Shown: in pieces, positions 38,317 through 48,061 of the stretch
How the letters are laid out: each line of letters starts with the position of its first letter
Position numbering within the stretch: position 1 is the stretch's first letter
Assembly (NCBI GenBank): GCA_018268715.1
Contig: JAFDVZ010000007.1
Span: 558,001-622,000, forward strand
Source of the DNA: Acidobacteriota bacterium
GTDB taxonomy: Bacteria; Acidobacteriota; Terriglobia; Bryobacterales; Bryobacteraceae
Reading direction: 5' to 3'
Length of the DNA stretch: 64,000 nt
Notes under the pieces: generated by a model
What the model saw: the letters and a program-made list of their open reading frames with translations, nothing else
Told to the model about the DNA's origin: nothing
Databases searched by the model: none
Program-made: the position numbers and the translations under genes

Positions 38317-39737
38317 ACCCCATCACTCGCCGATATTTCTTCTCGAAGACCGCCAACGGCATCGGCGTGGCGGCGCTCGCGTCTTTGCTGGGCGGCGAGG
38401 CGCGGGCCGAACGCACGGGCGGGCTGGATGGCGTGCCGCACTTCGCGCCGAAGGCGAAGCGGGTCATCTATCTGTTCCAGTCGGGCGGCCCGTCGCAGAT
38501 GGAGCTGTTCGACTACAAGCCGAAGATCAAGGACGTGGCGGGCGTCGACCTGCCCGAATCCGTGCGCATGGGCCAGCGGCTCACCTCGATGTCCGCCTCG
38601 CAGTCGAAATTTCCGATGGCGCCGTCGAAGTACGCGTTCCGCCAGCACGGCCAATCGGGCGCCTGGGTCAGCGAACTCCTGCCGCACACTGCGAAGATCG
38701 CCGACGAACTCACCTTCATCAAGTCGATGAACACGGAGGCGATCAATCACGACCCCGCCGTCACGCTATTGCAGACCGGATTCCAGATCGCGGGACGTCC
38801 GTCCATCGGTGCATGGCTCGCTTACGGGCTCGGCGCGGAAACCAAGGAATTGCCGGCGTTCGTCGTGATGATCTCTCCCGGGCAGGGCGGCGGCGGACAG
38901 CCCTTGTACGATCGCCTGTGGGGCTCGGGCTTCCTGCCCACGCGCTTTCAGGGCGTGAAATTCCGATCCGTCGGCGACCCCGTGCTCTACCTCACGGACC
39001 CGCCCGGCGTCTCGCGCGACCTGCGCCGTGAATACCTCGATTCGCTCGAATCGCTGAACCGCATGAAGCTGGACGAGACCGGCGATCCCGAGGTCTCCAC
39101 GCGCATCGCGCAGTACGAAATGGCGTTTCGGATGCAATCCTCCGTTCCGGAGCTCACCGACCTTTCCAAGGAGCCCGCCGGCACGTTCGAACTCTACGGC
39201 GAGGACGCGCGCAAGCCCGGCACATTCGCCGCCAACTGCCTGCTCGCCCGCCGCCTGGCCGAACGCGGCGTCCGCTTCATCCAGCTCTTTCACCGCGACT
39301 GGGACCATCACGGCAACCTGCCGAAGGACCTGCCCAAGCGCTGCAAGGAAACCGACCAGGCCGCCGCCGCGCTGGTGACGGACCTGAAGCAGCGCGGCAT
39401 GCTGGACGACACGCTGGTGGTCTGGGGCGGCGAATTCGGCCGCACGGTGTACTGTCAGGGCCGCCTGACCGCCGACGACTACGGCCGCGATCACCATCCG
39501 CGGTGCTTCACCGTCTGGCTTGCGGGCGGCGGTGTACAGCCCGGCGTTACGCACGGGGAAACGGACGATTTCTGTTACAACACCGTCAAGGACCCGGTCC
39601 ACGTGCACGACCTGCAGGCCACCATCCTGCACTGCCTCGGCATCGATCACACGCGCCTGACGTACAAATTCCAGGGCCGCTATTTTCGCCTCACCGACGT
39701 GCGCGGAGAAGTGGTCAGGCCCGTCCTGAAGGCGTGA
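38313..39737 (+). CDS. DUF1501 protein, Tat-exported, partner of the second PSD1
   Basis: This 474-residue protein begins with [20 protein letters not shown], a twin-arginine-like signal. It shows the DUF1501 series [93 protein letters not shown] and [19 protein letters not shown]. It overlaps its PSD1 partner by 4 nt (ATGA), tighter coupling than in the first pair (3-nt gap). The two DUF1501 proteins in the window are diverged paralogues of similar length. No function is established. Confidence 0.93.
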   Translation: MNPITRRYFFSKTANGIGVAALASLLGGEARAERTGGLDGVPHFAPKAKRVIYLFQSGGPSQMELFDYKPKIKDVAGVDLPESVRMGQRLTSMSASQSKFPMAPSKYAFRQHGQSGAWVSELLPHTAKIADELTFIKSMNTEAINHDPAVTLLQTGFQIAGRPSIGAWLAYGLGAETKELPAFVVMISPGQGGGGQPLYDRLWGSGFLPTRFQGVKFRSVGDPVLYLTDPPGVSRDLRREYLDSLESLNRMKLDETGDPEVSTRIAQYEMAFRMQSSVPELTDLSKEPAGTFELYGEDARKPGTFAANCLLARRLAERGVRFIQLFHRDWDHHGNLPKDLPKRCKETDQAAAALVTDLKQRGMLDDTLVVWGGEFGRTVYCQGRLTADDYGRDHHPRCFTVWLAGGGVQPGVTHGETDDFCYNTVKDPVHVHDLQATILHCLGIDHTRLTYKFQGRYFRLTDVRGEVVRPVLKA

Positions 39738-39799
39738 AACGCCGGCTCGCGGCGGACCTCTATCGGAAATCGTCGCGCATTTTAAGGAATATTGCAGGA

Positions 39800-39827
39800 T
39801 TGCATTATCCGAAATCCGGAGTAAGAT
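39800..39827 (+). promoter_or_regulatory. Promoter of the enolase-superfamily gene
   Basis: TTGCAT at 39800-39805 and TAAGAT at 39822-39827 are separated by 16 nt, the best -35/-10 pair seen in the window. The ATG at 39835 is 7 nt after the -10, so the transcript would start at or next to the ATG. Confidence 0.55.
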
Positions 39828-39834
39828 AGGCGAG

Positions 39835-41067
39835 ATGAGGTTGACGCGCCGCGAACTGCTCCGCCTGCTCGCGACGCCTCCCGCCGTCTCCTTCCTGACG
39901 AGATTTGAAGCGCTCGCCGCTCCCGTCCGCCGGCAGGTGCGCATCACCGCCATCCAGGCGCTCGAACTGAAGCATCGCGGCACGCTGATCCGCGTCGACA
40001 CCGACGCGGGCATCTCCGGCTATGGCGAATGCGCCGGCTCCGGCCCCTACGTTCGCCACGCCATCGCGACTCTCGAAGGGCCGCGGCTGCCGCATCTTGG
40101 GCTGATCGGCAAGGATCCGTTGAATATCCGGGTCCACCATCACAACATGTTCTACGCCTACGCCCAGCGCGGGCGGCAGATGAAGGTGTATAGCGGCGTG
40201 GACATGGCGCTGTGGGACCTGGCGGGCAAGATCCTCAACGCGCCCGTTTCCACACTGCTCGGCGGCGCGTTCCGCGAGGAAATCCAACTATACTCGCACT
40301 GCCCGGGCGGCGACTTTCAAAGTAAGTCGGAATGGCGCGACCGCGCGGCCATGCTCAAGGCGGATCCGCGCGGGTTTGAGGCCTTCAAGGTGGACATCCA
40401 CCACGCGCTCGGCCTGAACATGCAGGAGTTCTCCCCCTCCATTGGTCCGCGCGAAGCGGCCAGGCTGGGCCGCGCCTACGAACTCGCGCGGGAAGCCTTC
40501 GGCCCGGCCATCGACATCATCGTGCACTGCCATTGCGAACTCGACACCACCAGCGCCATCCGTGTCGCGCAGGCCGTGGAGCCCATCGCGCCCATGTACC
40601 TGGAGGATCCGCTCGCGCCCATGTTCTCCGAATCCTGGATGGCGCTGCGCCGGTCCACCCGGCTGGCGCTGATGACCGGTGAAAACATCGAGCTGCCGGA
40701 ACAGGCGGCGCCCTTCCTGGATCGTCAGGCGGTGGACATCCTGCAGCCCGACATCGTCAATTCAGGAGGCGTCACCGGCGCGAAGATGATCGCCGAACTG
40801 GCCGCTCGTTACCGCACTCCGGTCGCGCTGCATAACGTGAGCGGACTGCTGCTGGCCCTTGCGTCGCAGCAACTGGCGGCATCCATCTTCGATTGCCCTC
40901 GGATCGAATCGCAGCGAACCGCCGACGAGATCCCCTGGGCTCGCCCCAATCCCCTGGTGATCAAAGGTGGGCGGATGAAGGTCGGGCGTCTGCCTGGCTT
41001 GGGCGTCGAACTCGATTCGGAATACCTCAAGGCGAACCGCGCGGATGGCGAGCCCTGGTGGAGTTGA
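39835..41067 (+). CDS. Enolase-superfamily (mandelate racemase/muconate-lactonizing type) protein, Tat-exported
   Basis: The N-terminus LTRRELLRLLATPPAVSFL is a twin-arginine signal. An MR_MLE_N-like cap follows (RVDTDAGISGYGECAG, VYSGVDMALWDLAGKIL). The barrel holds FKVDIHHALG near 185, IIVHCHCELDT near 225, YLEDPLAPMF near 260 (a metal Glu-Asp), LMTGENIE and DILQPDIVNSGGVTGAK. These give the Asp/Glu metal triad of the superfamily. Acid/base residues vary between subfamilies, so I do not name a reaction; sugar-acid dehydration is a common role. Export of such an enzyme is unusual but seen in Bryobacterales. It follows the second PSD1/DUF1501 pair by 97 nt. Confidence 0.87.
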   Translation: MRLTRRELLRLLATPPAVSFLTRFEALAAPVRRQVRITAIQALELKHRGTLIRVDTDAGISGYGECAGSGPYVRHAIATLEGPRLPHLGLIGKDPLNIRVHHHNMFYAYAQRGRQMKVYSGVDMALWDLAGKILNAPVSTLLGGAFREEIQLYSHCPGGDFQSKSEWRDRAAMLKADPRGFEAFKVDIHHALGLNMQEFSPSIGPREAARLGRAYELAREAFGPAIDIIVHCHCELDTTSAIRVAQAVEPIAPMYLEDPLAPMFSESWMALRRSTRLALMTGENIELPEQAAPFLDRQAVDILQPDIVNSGGVTGAKMIAELAARYRTPVALHNVSGLLLALASQQLAASIFDCPRIESQRTADEIPWARPNPLVIKGGRMKVGRLPGLGVELDSEYLKANRADGEPWWS

Positions 41068-41148
41068 TCGTCCGCTCACGATATTGGAGCTTCGCCGCGG
41101 GCCATCCCGTCGCCGATGGTCGAACGTCGGTGTTGGATGAGGACCGCC

Positions 41149-44100
41149 ATGCCTGAAAACCGGTTCCGACGTCTTCTGGACGGCTTGACGCAGGGAGTAG
41201 TGACGCTCGACGCCAATGGCGCGTTGTTGTATGCGAACGCAGCCGCGCGCGCCGCCCTCCACCTCTCCCCGGGGACGCTGAGCGAACTCGAGTTTCAGTG
41301 CTTCGACGAGAACGGGCGAGAACTGTTGGGGGAAGAACTGCCGAGCCGCCGCGCCATGGCCACCGGCGCTCCCGTTTGCGGCGCGACCCTTTATGTCGTC
41401 CAATCGCGCACGGGCGACGACTGGTGGCTGAACGTCACCGTCATCCCGGATCAGCGATCCGAACCGCGCCGCTGCCACGTGATCTTCGAGGACGTGTCCG
41501 AACGCCGCGACATCGAACACGAACGCCAGATTCTGTTTGACGCCCTCGCCCTGGTGACGGCTCCTCACAGTGAAAGCGAACTCATCGGAGAAATCTCGCG
41601 CCGGATGAAGGAATGGGGCCGCTGCGAGGTGGCGGGCGTAGCCTTGCTCGCCGAGCCGGGCCACCGGTCGAGCCCCTGGCGCGCCCATGCGGGACTCGGC
41701 GGATTGAGGGCGCCCTGCGGCGCCGGTCCCACCTCGGGCTGCCTGTGCGGCCAGGTGTTTGACCGCAGCACCGCCTCCGATCAGGGAAACGTCACCGTCC
41801 TCGGAACGTTTTGGTCGAGCAGCCTCGAGTCCTCCGGGTGCGCCGAACCCTCCTGCGAATTCCTCAGCAAGAAATCGGTGGCGCTAATCCCGCTGCGAGC
41901 CGTGTCGCGCACTTACGGGCTGCTCTATCTGGCCGACGGCCGCCCGGGCCGCTTCGACGCTCGCAAGGTGGACCTGTTTGAACGTCTGGCGGCGGACGTC
42001 GCGCTCGGCCTCGCCCAGCGCCTTTCCGATCAGGCCCTGCACAAGGCGGAGGCACGGTGGCAGGCCGCGCTCGAAGGCGCCGGCGACGGCATCTGGGATT
42101 GCGACTGCGAAAACGGCGAACTCTACGTGTCGCGTCAGTGGAAGGCCATCCTTGGCTATGGCGACGAGGATCCCCCCTGGACTGTGTCCGACTGGGTTGC
42201 CGCCGTCCACCCGGACCATCGCGCCGGCGTCCTGAAGCTGGTGGGGGACCATCTGGCGGGCCGGACTTCGTCCTATCGCGCCGAGTATCGGATGAGGGCC
42301 AAGGACGGCAGCCATCGTTGGGTCCTTGCCCGTGGCCGGGTCATCGAAAGGGCCACCGATGGCCGCGCCGTCCGTTTCGTCGGCGCCCACAGCGACATCA
42401 CCCAGCAGCGTGAAGCCGAGGACGCATTGCGTCAGATGGACGAGCGTTACCGCGCCGTTCTTCGCGAACAGACCGACCTGATCGCCCGCCTGGCCCCGGA
42501 CGGCGCCTTCACCTTCGTGAATGAGGCGTTCTGCCGCTTCCTCCAGCTTCCTTGCGAGTCCATCATCGGCAAACCCTGGAACGAACGCATCGAGCCGAAT
42601 TCCCGGGCCGAGGTGGTGGCGGCCGTGGATGCGCTCACGCCCGCCCACCCGGAGACCGTCTCCGACGTGCAGTTGCTGCGGCCCGACGGAAGCCCCTGCT
42701 GGGTGCAATTCGTCATCCGTAAGATCTTCGACCAGGACGGCCGCTTCGTCGAAATTCAGGGCGTCGGCCGGGACATCGACGGTAAGCGCCGCGCCGAACT
42801 CGAACTGGCCCGCAAGTCGCTCGAACTGGACCGCTACTTCGAACACAGCATGGACCTGCTGTTCATCGTTGACGCCGAAGGGCGCTTCCGTCGAGCCAAT
42901 CCCGAATGGGAGCGCGCCTTGGGAGTACCGGTGGCCGAGCTCATGCGCGGCTCCGTCTTCGACCTCCTGCATCCCGACGACGTGGCGCTCACCCGCGAGG
43001 CCTTCCTGGGCTTCAGCGCCGAGCAGACAACGGCCGCCATCGTGAATCGCTATCGCACCCGCGGCGGGTCTTACCGCTACATCGAATGGCGAGCCTACCC
43101 GGTCGGCGACCTGATCTACGGCGCGGGTCGCGACATCACGGAGCATCGTCACGCCGAACAGGCCCTGCGCGACAGCGAACGCTGGCTCCGCGAGTCTCAG
43201 CGCGTGTCGCGGATCGGCACCTACGCGCTGGACATCGGCTCCGGGCTTTGGAAGGCGTCGGAAACGCTGGAGGACATCTTCGGCATTGGCGCGGACGATC
43301 CGCATGACGTCGAAGGTTGGCTCACGCTGATTCATCCCGATCACCGTGACGACATGTCCCACTATCTGTTCGAGCAGGTCCTCGGCGCCAGGCTGCCGTT
43401 CAACCGCGAGTACATGATTCGCCGGCGCTCCGACGGCAGGACCATCTGGGTCCTCGGTCGCGGCATGTTGTATTGCGGGCCCGACGGCCGGCCCACCTCC
43501 ATGGTGGGCACCATTCAGGACATCACCGAACGCAAGGCCATGGAGGAGCAACTGCTCCAGGCCCAGAAGATGGAGTCGATCGGCCGTCTGGCGGGCGGCG
43601 TCGCGCACGACTTCAACAACCTGCTGACGGTCATCAACGGTTACAGCGAGATCGTGTTGCTGCGGCTCCCTCCGGACGATCCATTGCGGCGCAGCGTCAG
43701 TGAGATCCGCCGCGCGGGGGAACGGGCGGTCTCCCTCACCAGCCAGTTGCTCGCCTTCAGCCGGCGGGGGATCGTGCAACCCCGCGTGCTCGACCTGAAC
43801 GCCGTCATCGCGGACACCGAGCGCATGCTCCGGCGCCTGCTAAGCGAGGATATCCGCCTGGAGATCCGCCTCGATCCCGACCTCTGGCCGATCAACGCCG
43901 ACATGGGCCAGATCAACCAGGTGGTGATGAATCTCTCGGTGAACGCCAAGGACGCCATGCCCGACGGCGGCATTCTCGAGATCCGCACCGCCAACGCCGC
44001 CTGGGCGGAGGTGCAACAACGCGGAGTGCGCGTGGAGCCCGGCGACTTCGTCGAACTGACTGTGCGCGACAACGGCGTCGGCATCGACGAACAGGCCCGC

Positions 44101-44703
44101 CGCCACATCTTTGAGCCGTTTTTCACCACCAAGCCTCCCGGCAGCGGCACCGGGCTCGGCCTGTCCACCGTCTACGGCATCGTGAATCAGGCCGGCGGCG
44201 CCGTTACCGTGGACAGCCAGCCGGGCCAAGGCGCCACCTTCCGGATCCTGCTGCCGCGCGTCGCCAGAGAAGCGTCCGGCGCGGGTGCGGCCGGCCCGGG
44301 TGAAGGCGCCATCCGAGGCCACGAGACCATTCTTGTCGCCGAAGACCAGGCCGAAGTTCTCCAGTTCGCCGTCACCTTGCTGGAGGAGTTGGGATACCGT
44401 GTTCTCAAGGCCTCCAACGGCAGGGATGCGCTCGCCGTCGCCGCCGACCACTCGGGCCCCATCGATTGCCTGTTGACCGATGTCGTCATGCCCGGCATGC
44501 AGGGTTGGACGCTCGCTTCCCAACTGCGGGCGCTCCGCCCGGCGGTGGGCGTCGTGTTCATGTCCGGCTACACTGAGAATGCGATGGTGCAAAACGCTCA
44601 AGCCGAGCACGGCGCCGTGTTTGTCGCAAAACCCTTCACGTCGGCCACCCTGGGCGGCGGCATCCGGCGCGCGATCGCGATTTCGAGCCGTCGCCCCGGG
44701 TGA
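41149..44703 (+). CDS. Multi-PAS/GAF hybrid histidine kinase
   Basis: I choose ATG 41149 ([16 protein letters not shown]), with GAGG 6 nt upstream; the longer in-frame start adds 11 residues. The 1184-residue soluble kinase has PAS (about 5-110), a Cys-rich GAF (about 125-290: GCLCGQVFD, then GCAEPSCEF), four PAS domains (about 295-425, 430-550, 557-667, 677-795), HisKA with [17 protein letters not shown] (His near 820), HATPase_c and a receiver with the acceptor in [12 protein letters not shown] near 1110. The HDFNN-type kinase core and receiver match the one at 7437-9770. It is followed 7 nt later by an esterase gene and so may respond to, or be co-expressed with, that metabolism. Confidence 0.93.
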   Translation: MPENRFRRLLDGLTQGVVTLDANGALLYANAAARAALHLSPGTLSELEFQCFDENGRELLGEELPSRRAMATGAPVCGATLYVVQSRTGDDWWLNVTVIPDQRSEPRRCHVIFEDVSERRDIEHERQILFDALALVTAPHSESELIGEISRRMKEWGRCEVAGVALLAEPGHRSSPWRAHAGLGGLRAPCGAGPTSGCLCGQVFDRSTASDQGNVTVLGTFWSSSLESSGCAEPSCEFLSKKSVALIPLRAVSRTYGLLYLADGRPGRFDARKVDLFERLAADVALGLAQRLSDQALHKAEARWQAALEGAGDGIWDCDCENGELYVSRQWKAILGYGDEDPPWTVSDWVAAVHPDHRAGVLKLVGDHLAGRTSSYRAEYRMRAKDGSHRWVLARGRVIERATDGRAVRFVGAHSDITQQREAEDALRQMDERYRAVLREQTDLIARLAPDGAFTFVNEAFCRFLQLPCESIIGKPWNERIEPNSRAEVVAAVDALTPAHPETVSDVQLLRPDGSPCWVQFVIRKIFDQDGRFVEIQGVGRDIDGKRRAELELARKSLELDRYFEHSMDLLFIVDAEGRFRRANPEWERALGVPVAELMRGSVFDLLHPDDVALTREAFLGFSAEQTTAAIVNRYRTRGGSYRYIEWRAYPVGDLIYGAGRDITEHRHAEQALRDSERWLRESQRVSRIGTYALDIGSGLWKASETLEDIFGIGADDPHDVEGWLTLIHPDHRDDMSHYLFEQVLGARLPFNREYMIRRRSDGRTIWVLGRGMLYCGPDGRPTSMVGTIQDITERKAMEEQLLQAQKMESIGRLAGGVAHDFNNLLTVINGYSEIVLLRLPPDDPLRRSVSEIRRAGERAVSLTSQLLAFSRRGIVQPRVLDLNAVIADTERMLRRLLSEDIRLEIRLDPDLWPINADMGQINQVVMNLSVNAKDAMPDGGILEIRTANAAWAEVQQRGVRVEPGDFVELTVRDNGVGIDEQARRHIFEPFFTTKPPGSGTGLGLSTVYGIVNQAGGAVTVDSQPGQGATFRILLPRVAREASGAGAAGPGEGAIRGHETILVAEDQAEVLQFAVTLLEELGYRVLKASNGRDALAVAADHSGPIDCLLTDVVMPGMQGWTLASQLRALRPAVGVVFMSGYTENAMVQNAQAEHGAVFVAKPFTSATLGGGIRRAIAISSRRPG

Positions 44704-44710
44704 GGCCCAC

Positions 44711-45601
44711 ATGGGAAGTTGGCAGGCGCGCCTAACTAGCTCAATTCTCCGCCAGACGTTCAAACCCCTGCTCGCGCGAGCCGGTGGCGCGAAGAGCGCC
44801 CGCCGCGTCATGAACGTCGAACTCACGCCCCCCACGCCGTTCGGAGTGCGTATTCGCACCGCCGTCGAAGGCGGGATTCGCGGCGAATGGGTGGAGCCCT
44901 CCAAACGCCCCGCCTGGGGCCATCTTCTTTACCTGCACGGCGGCGGCTACTTCACCTGTTCCCCGCGCACCCACCGCGCCATCACCACGGCCTTCGCCAA
45001 GGCCGGCCTGCGCGTCTTCGCGCCATCCTACCGCCTGGCGCCCGAGCATCCTTTCCCGGCCGCCCTCGACGACGCCGTGGCTTCGTTTCGTTCCGTGCGG
45101 GAGGCCGCCGGCGGACCCCTCGCCATTGGCGGCGATTCGGCCGGCGGAGGCCTCTCCCTCGCCACCATGCTGAAGCTTCGCGAACTCGGCGAGCCGCTCC
45201 CCGCCCGCGCCGTCCTGTTCTCTCCGTTCACCGACCTCACCGGCTCCGGCCCCTCGCGCCAGGCCAACGACGGCCGCTGCGCCATGTTTCGCGGCGTGGG
45301 TATGGAGTGGGTGGTGCTCGGCTACGCGGGTAGCGAGTCCGAGCTCCGCAATCCTCTCGTCTCTCCCCTGTTCGCCGACCTCGCCGGACTGCCGCCCCTG
45401 CTGATTCACGCAGGCGCCGACGAAACTCTGCTGGACGATTCCACCCGTCTGGCCGAGCGCGCCCGCGCCGCCGGAGTCGACGTCAGTCTGAAGATCTGGT
45501 CCTCGGTCCCGCACGTCTGGCAACTGTTCCATCACGTGATTCCCGAAGGCGGCCGCAGCATCGCCGAAGCCGTGGAGTTCCTGAAGGCGATGCTTGCGTG
45601 A
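44711..45601 (+). CDS. HSL-type alpha/beta hydrolase (esterase)
   Basis: I start at ATG 44711 (MGSWQARLTSSIL), 7 nt after the kinase stop, with GAGG 5 nt upstream. The 296-residue protein has the HSL-family oxyanion HGGGYFTCSPRTHR near 77, the nucleophile elbow GDSAGGGLSLA near 140, a late Asp (HAGADETLLDDSTRLAE) and a His in VPHVWQLFHH near 275. It hydrolyses short-chain esters or lactones in this family. Its stop overlaps the GTG start of a Baeyer-Villiger-type monooxygenase gene by 4 nt, the classic partner for such an esterase. Confidence 0.92.
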   Translation: MGSWQARLTSSILRQTFKPLLARAGGAKSARRVMNVELTPPTPFGVRIRTAVEGGIRGEWVEPSKRPAWGHLLYLHGGGYFTCSPRTHRAITTAFAKAGLRVFAPSYRLAPEHPFPAALDDAVASFRSVREAAGGPLAIGGDSAGGGLSLATMLKLRELGEPLPARAVLFSPFTDLTGSGPSRQANDGRCAMFRGVGMEWVVLGYAGSESELRNPLVSPLFADLAGLPPLLIHAGADETLLDDSTRLAERARAAGVDVSLKIWSSVPHVWQLFHHVIPEGGRSIAEAVEFLKAMLA

Positions 45602-47055
45602 AGTCCGATCTGGACGCCCTCATCATCGGCGCCGGATTCGCTGGTCTCGGCATGGCCATCCGTCTGCTCCAGGCCGGCGTGACGCGCCTTGCGATTCTCG
45701 AACAGGCCTCGGAAATCGGCGGCACGTGGCGCGACAACACCTATCCCGGCTGCGCCTGCGACATCCCCTCGCACCTCTACTCCTGGTCCTTCGAGCCGAA
45801 TCCCGAATGGACCCGCATGTATCCCACGCAGCCCGAAATCCAGGCCTACCTGCTGCGCGCCATCGAACATCGCGGCCTGCGTCCCCTCATTCGGTTGAAC
45901 TGCCAGGTGCGCGACGCCGTCTGGGACGAAGCTGCCCGCCAATGGCGCGTCGCCACGGCCTCCGGGGAAACCTTCACCGCCCACATCCTGGTGGCGGGCA
46001 TGGGCGGACTCAGCCGTCCCGCTTACCCCGACATCCCCGGCGCGACCTCCTTCGCCGGACCCGCCTTCCATTCGGCCCGCTGGGACCACTCCCTCAACCT
46101 GGCCGGCAAACGCGTCGCCGTCATCGGCACAGGCGCCAGCGCGATTCAATTCGTGCCCCAAATAGCGCCCCACGTCGAACGCCTGACCCTCTACCAACGA
46201 ACGCCGCCGTGGATCCTGCCGAAGCGCGATCCTGCGTTGGGACCATTCTGGCGCGGGCTGTTCCGCCGTCTCCCCGCGGTCATGCGCCTGTTCCGCGCGG
46301 CCCTGTACTGGCGTCAGGAAGCGCTCGCTCCGGCCTTCACCCTCAGCCCCGCGCTGATGGCGCCCGCCGCCCGCATGGCCCGCGCGCACCTGGCCGCCGC
46401 CGTCGCCGATCCGGAACTCCGCCGTAAACTCACGCCCACTTACCGCATGGGCTGCAAGCGCATCCTGCTGTCGAACGACTACTACCCGGCCCTCGCCCGC
46501 CCCAACGTGGAGCTGATCACCGCTCCTATCGATCGCATCACCCCGTCCGGCGTCGTCACCGCCGATGGCGGCGAACGGCCGGCCGATGCGCTCATCTACG
46601 GCACCGGTTTCCGCGCCACCGACCTGCTCACTCCCCTGCGCATCATCGGCCGCGGCGGCGTGGACCTGAACGACGCCTGGCGCGGCGGCCTCGAGGCCTA
46701 CCATGGCGTCACTGTCACCGGCTTCCCGAACCTGTTCATTCTGGTCGGCCCCAACACCGGCCTCGGCCACAACTCGATCGTCTTCATCATCGAGGCGCAG
46801 ATTCACTACGTGCTCGAATGCCTTCGACTGATGGAGCTGCGCGGCGTCCGCGCCATCGATGTGAAGCCCGCCGCCCAGCGGCGCTACAACCTCGACATAC
46901 AACAGCGCCTGCGCCGCACCGTCTGGGCGTCGGGCTGCAAGAGCTGGTACCTCGACGCCCGCGGCGCAAACACCACCCTCTGGCCCGGATCCACCATTTC
47001 GTATTGGGCCCAAACCCGCGAACCGGCGGCCGCGGACTATTCGCTTCTGCGCTGA
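45598..47055 (+). CDS. Flavin-dependent Baeyer-Villiger-type monooxygenase
   Basis: The start is GTG 45598, sharing GTGA with the esterase stop. The 485-residue protein has the FAD fingerprint LIIGAGFAGLGMAIRL near 11, the family sequence FAGPAFHSARWD (F-x-G-x-x-x-H-x-x-x-W-[PD], the Baeyer-Villiger signature near 160), NADPH-binding VAVIGTGASAIQ near 180 and the C-terminal LIYGTGFRATDLL. It inserts one oxygen from O2 next to a carbonyl, turning ketones into esters or lactones. With the adjacent esterase it would convert a ketone to an alcohol and a carboxylic acid. The substrate is unknown. Confidence 0.92.
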   Translation: MKSDLDALIIGAGFAGLGMAIRLLQAGVTRLAILEQASEIGGTWRDNTYPGCACDIPSHLYSWSFEPNPEWTRMYPTQPEIQAYLLRAIEHRGLRPLIRLNCQVRDAVWDEAARQWRVATASGETFTAHILVAGMGGLSRPAYPDIPGATSFAGPAFHSARWDHSLNLAGKRVAVIGTGASAIQFVPQIAPHVERLTLYQRTPPWILPKRDPALGPFWRGLFRRLPAVMRLFRAALYWRQEALAPAFTLSPALMAPAARMARAHLAAAVADPELRRKLTPTYRMGCKRILLSNDYYPALARPNVELITAPIDRITPSGVVTADGGERPADALIYGTGFRATDLLTPLRIIGRGGVDLNDAWRGGLEAYHGVTVTGFPNLFILVGPNTGLGHNSIVFIIEAQIHYVLECLRLMELRGVRAIDVKPAAQRRYNLDIQQRLRRTVWASGCKSWYLDARGANTTLWPGSTISYWAQTREPAAADYSLLR

Positions 47056-47066
47056 TTCCGGGCGGC

Positions 47067-47072
47067 TACAAT
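47067..47072 (+). promoter_or_regulatory. -10-like hexamer (TACAAT) next to the start
   Basis: TACAAT is 6 nt before the ATG at 47079, which has no Shine-Dalgarno. A weak TTCTGC lies 16 nt further upstream, inside the monooxygenase gene. It is compatible with leaderless transcription of the secreted protein gene that follows. Confidence 0.4.
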
Positions 47073-47078
47073 TGCCCT

Positions 47079-47960
47079 ATGAACTTGACGCGGAGAGCGG
47101 TCCTGGCGGCTGCGGGAGCGGCCATCGCGAGCGGCCGGCCGCAAATCACAAGCCGGTCCGGCCTGCGCATGGAGCAGCATGGCGACCCCACCCGCCCGGC
47201 CATCGCCGTTTTCCTCCCCTCCCAGTCCGCCCCGGCGGCGGTGATCGAGATGCCGGAGCACGCCTGGCGGAGAGTCCGCGAGAACGACAGCCAGGCATGG
47301 TTCTACAAGATGTACGGTCCGGATTCGAAGGAAATCAAGGTCACCTGGGCCTCAACCCCCGACACGCTGTCGTTCAGGATGGAGGCCGCGGCGGGGTTCA
47401 CACTGAACGGCGGCGCGCGGCTCACCGGCGACAGGATCGCCATCCAATACGAGATTCTCAGCGCCTCCGAACCCCGGCTGGCCGCGGTCCAGGCCGTCAC
47501 CTGCGTGCGGCTCTACCGCCCCTTCACCGACGTCTTCCTGGAACGGACATTCGTCCACGACGAACTGGGCCTGCAGCCTATCGCCGTCGCCACCCCCGAG
47601 CGGCTCGCCGAAAACGCCGAGGAGTGGCTGCCCTGCCGCTACATCTCGAACGTCGGAGGCCGCGCCACCCCGTACAAGGTGGAAAAGCTGGACGGCGTGA
47701 CGCGGTATTTCCGGCCCCGCCCCGCCGACGCCCCGTTCATCGCCACCGCGTCGGATCCAGCCGGTTGGACCGCTTGCACCTTTTCGCCGACCGCCAATTC
47801 CGTCTTCACGAACCCCGCGCGAACCTGCCACCACGCCGACCCGATATCGCTATCGGTCCAGGATGGCCGAGCGAGCCACGGCGTCACCATGCTCATCCTG
47901 CGCGGCTCCGTCGCCGACGCCTGGAAGCGCGTTTCGAGCGAGTTGCGGGACAAGGATTAG
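47079..47960 (+). CDS. Secreted protein of unknown function
   Basis: This 293-residue protein has a twin-arginine-like signal (MNLTRRAVLAAAGAAIASG). The mature sequence is beta-rich, with WFYKMYGPDSKEIKVTWAS near 68, FTLNGGARLTGDRIAIQYEI, and paired Trp-Cys regions (AEEWLPCRYISNVGG, GWTACTFSP). The ending SVADAWKRVSSELRDKD is helical. I recognise no named family; it may be a carbohydrate-binding or enzyme-like jelly-roll. It follows the monooxygenase by 23 nt and could be in the same operon or driven by the hexamer just upstream. Confidence 0.7.
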   Translation: MNLTRRAVLAAAGAAIASGRPQITSRSGLRMEQHGDPTRPAIAVFLPSQSAPAAVIEMPEHAWRRVRENDSQAWFYKMYGPDSKEIKVTWASTPDTLSFRMEAAAGFTLNGGARLTGDRIAIQYEILSASEPRLAAVQAVTCVRLYRPFTDVFLERTFVHDELGLQPIAVATPERLAENAEEWLPCRYISNVGGRATPYKVEKLDGVTRYFRPRPADAPFIATASDPAGWTACTFSPTANSVFTNPARTCHHADPISLSVQDGRASHGVTMLILRGSVADAWKRVSSELRDKD

Positions 47961-48061
47961 CGGGCTCCGGTACTGGACCCGCGCGCCGCAACGGTTAACG
48001 GCGGATTATTTGAAGTGGCCGTAGTTCCGTTCGCCCGGTTGCGGTAACATCGCCGTATAAG

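Noticed and set aside
44480-44710. Upstream extension of the esterase gene into the kinase gene
   Set aside because: The extra 77 residues are out of frame with the receiver domain and have no homology; ATG 44711 with GAGG fits the family.
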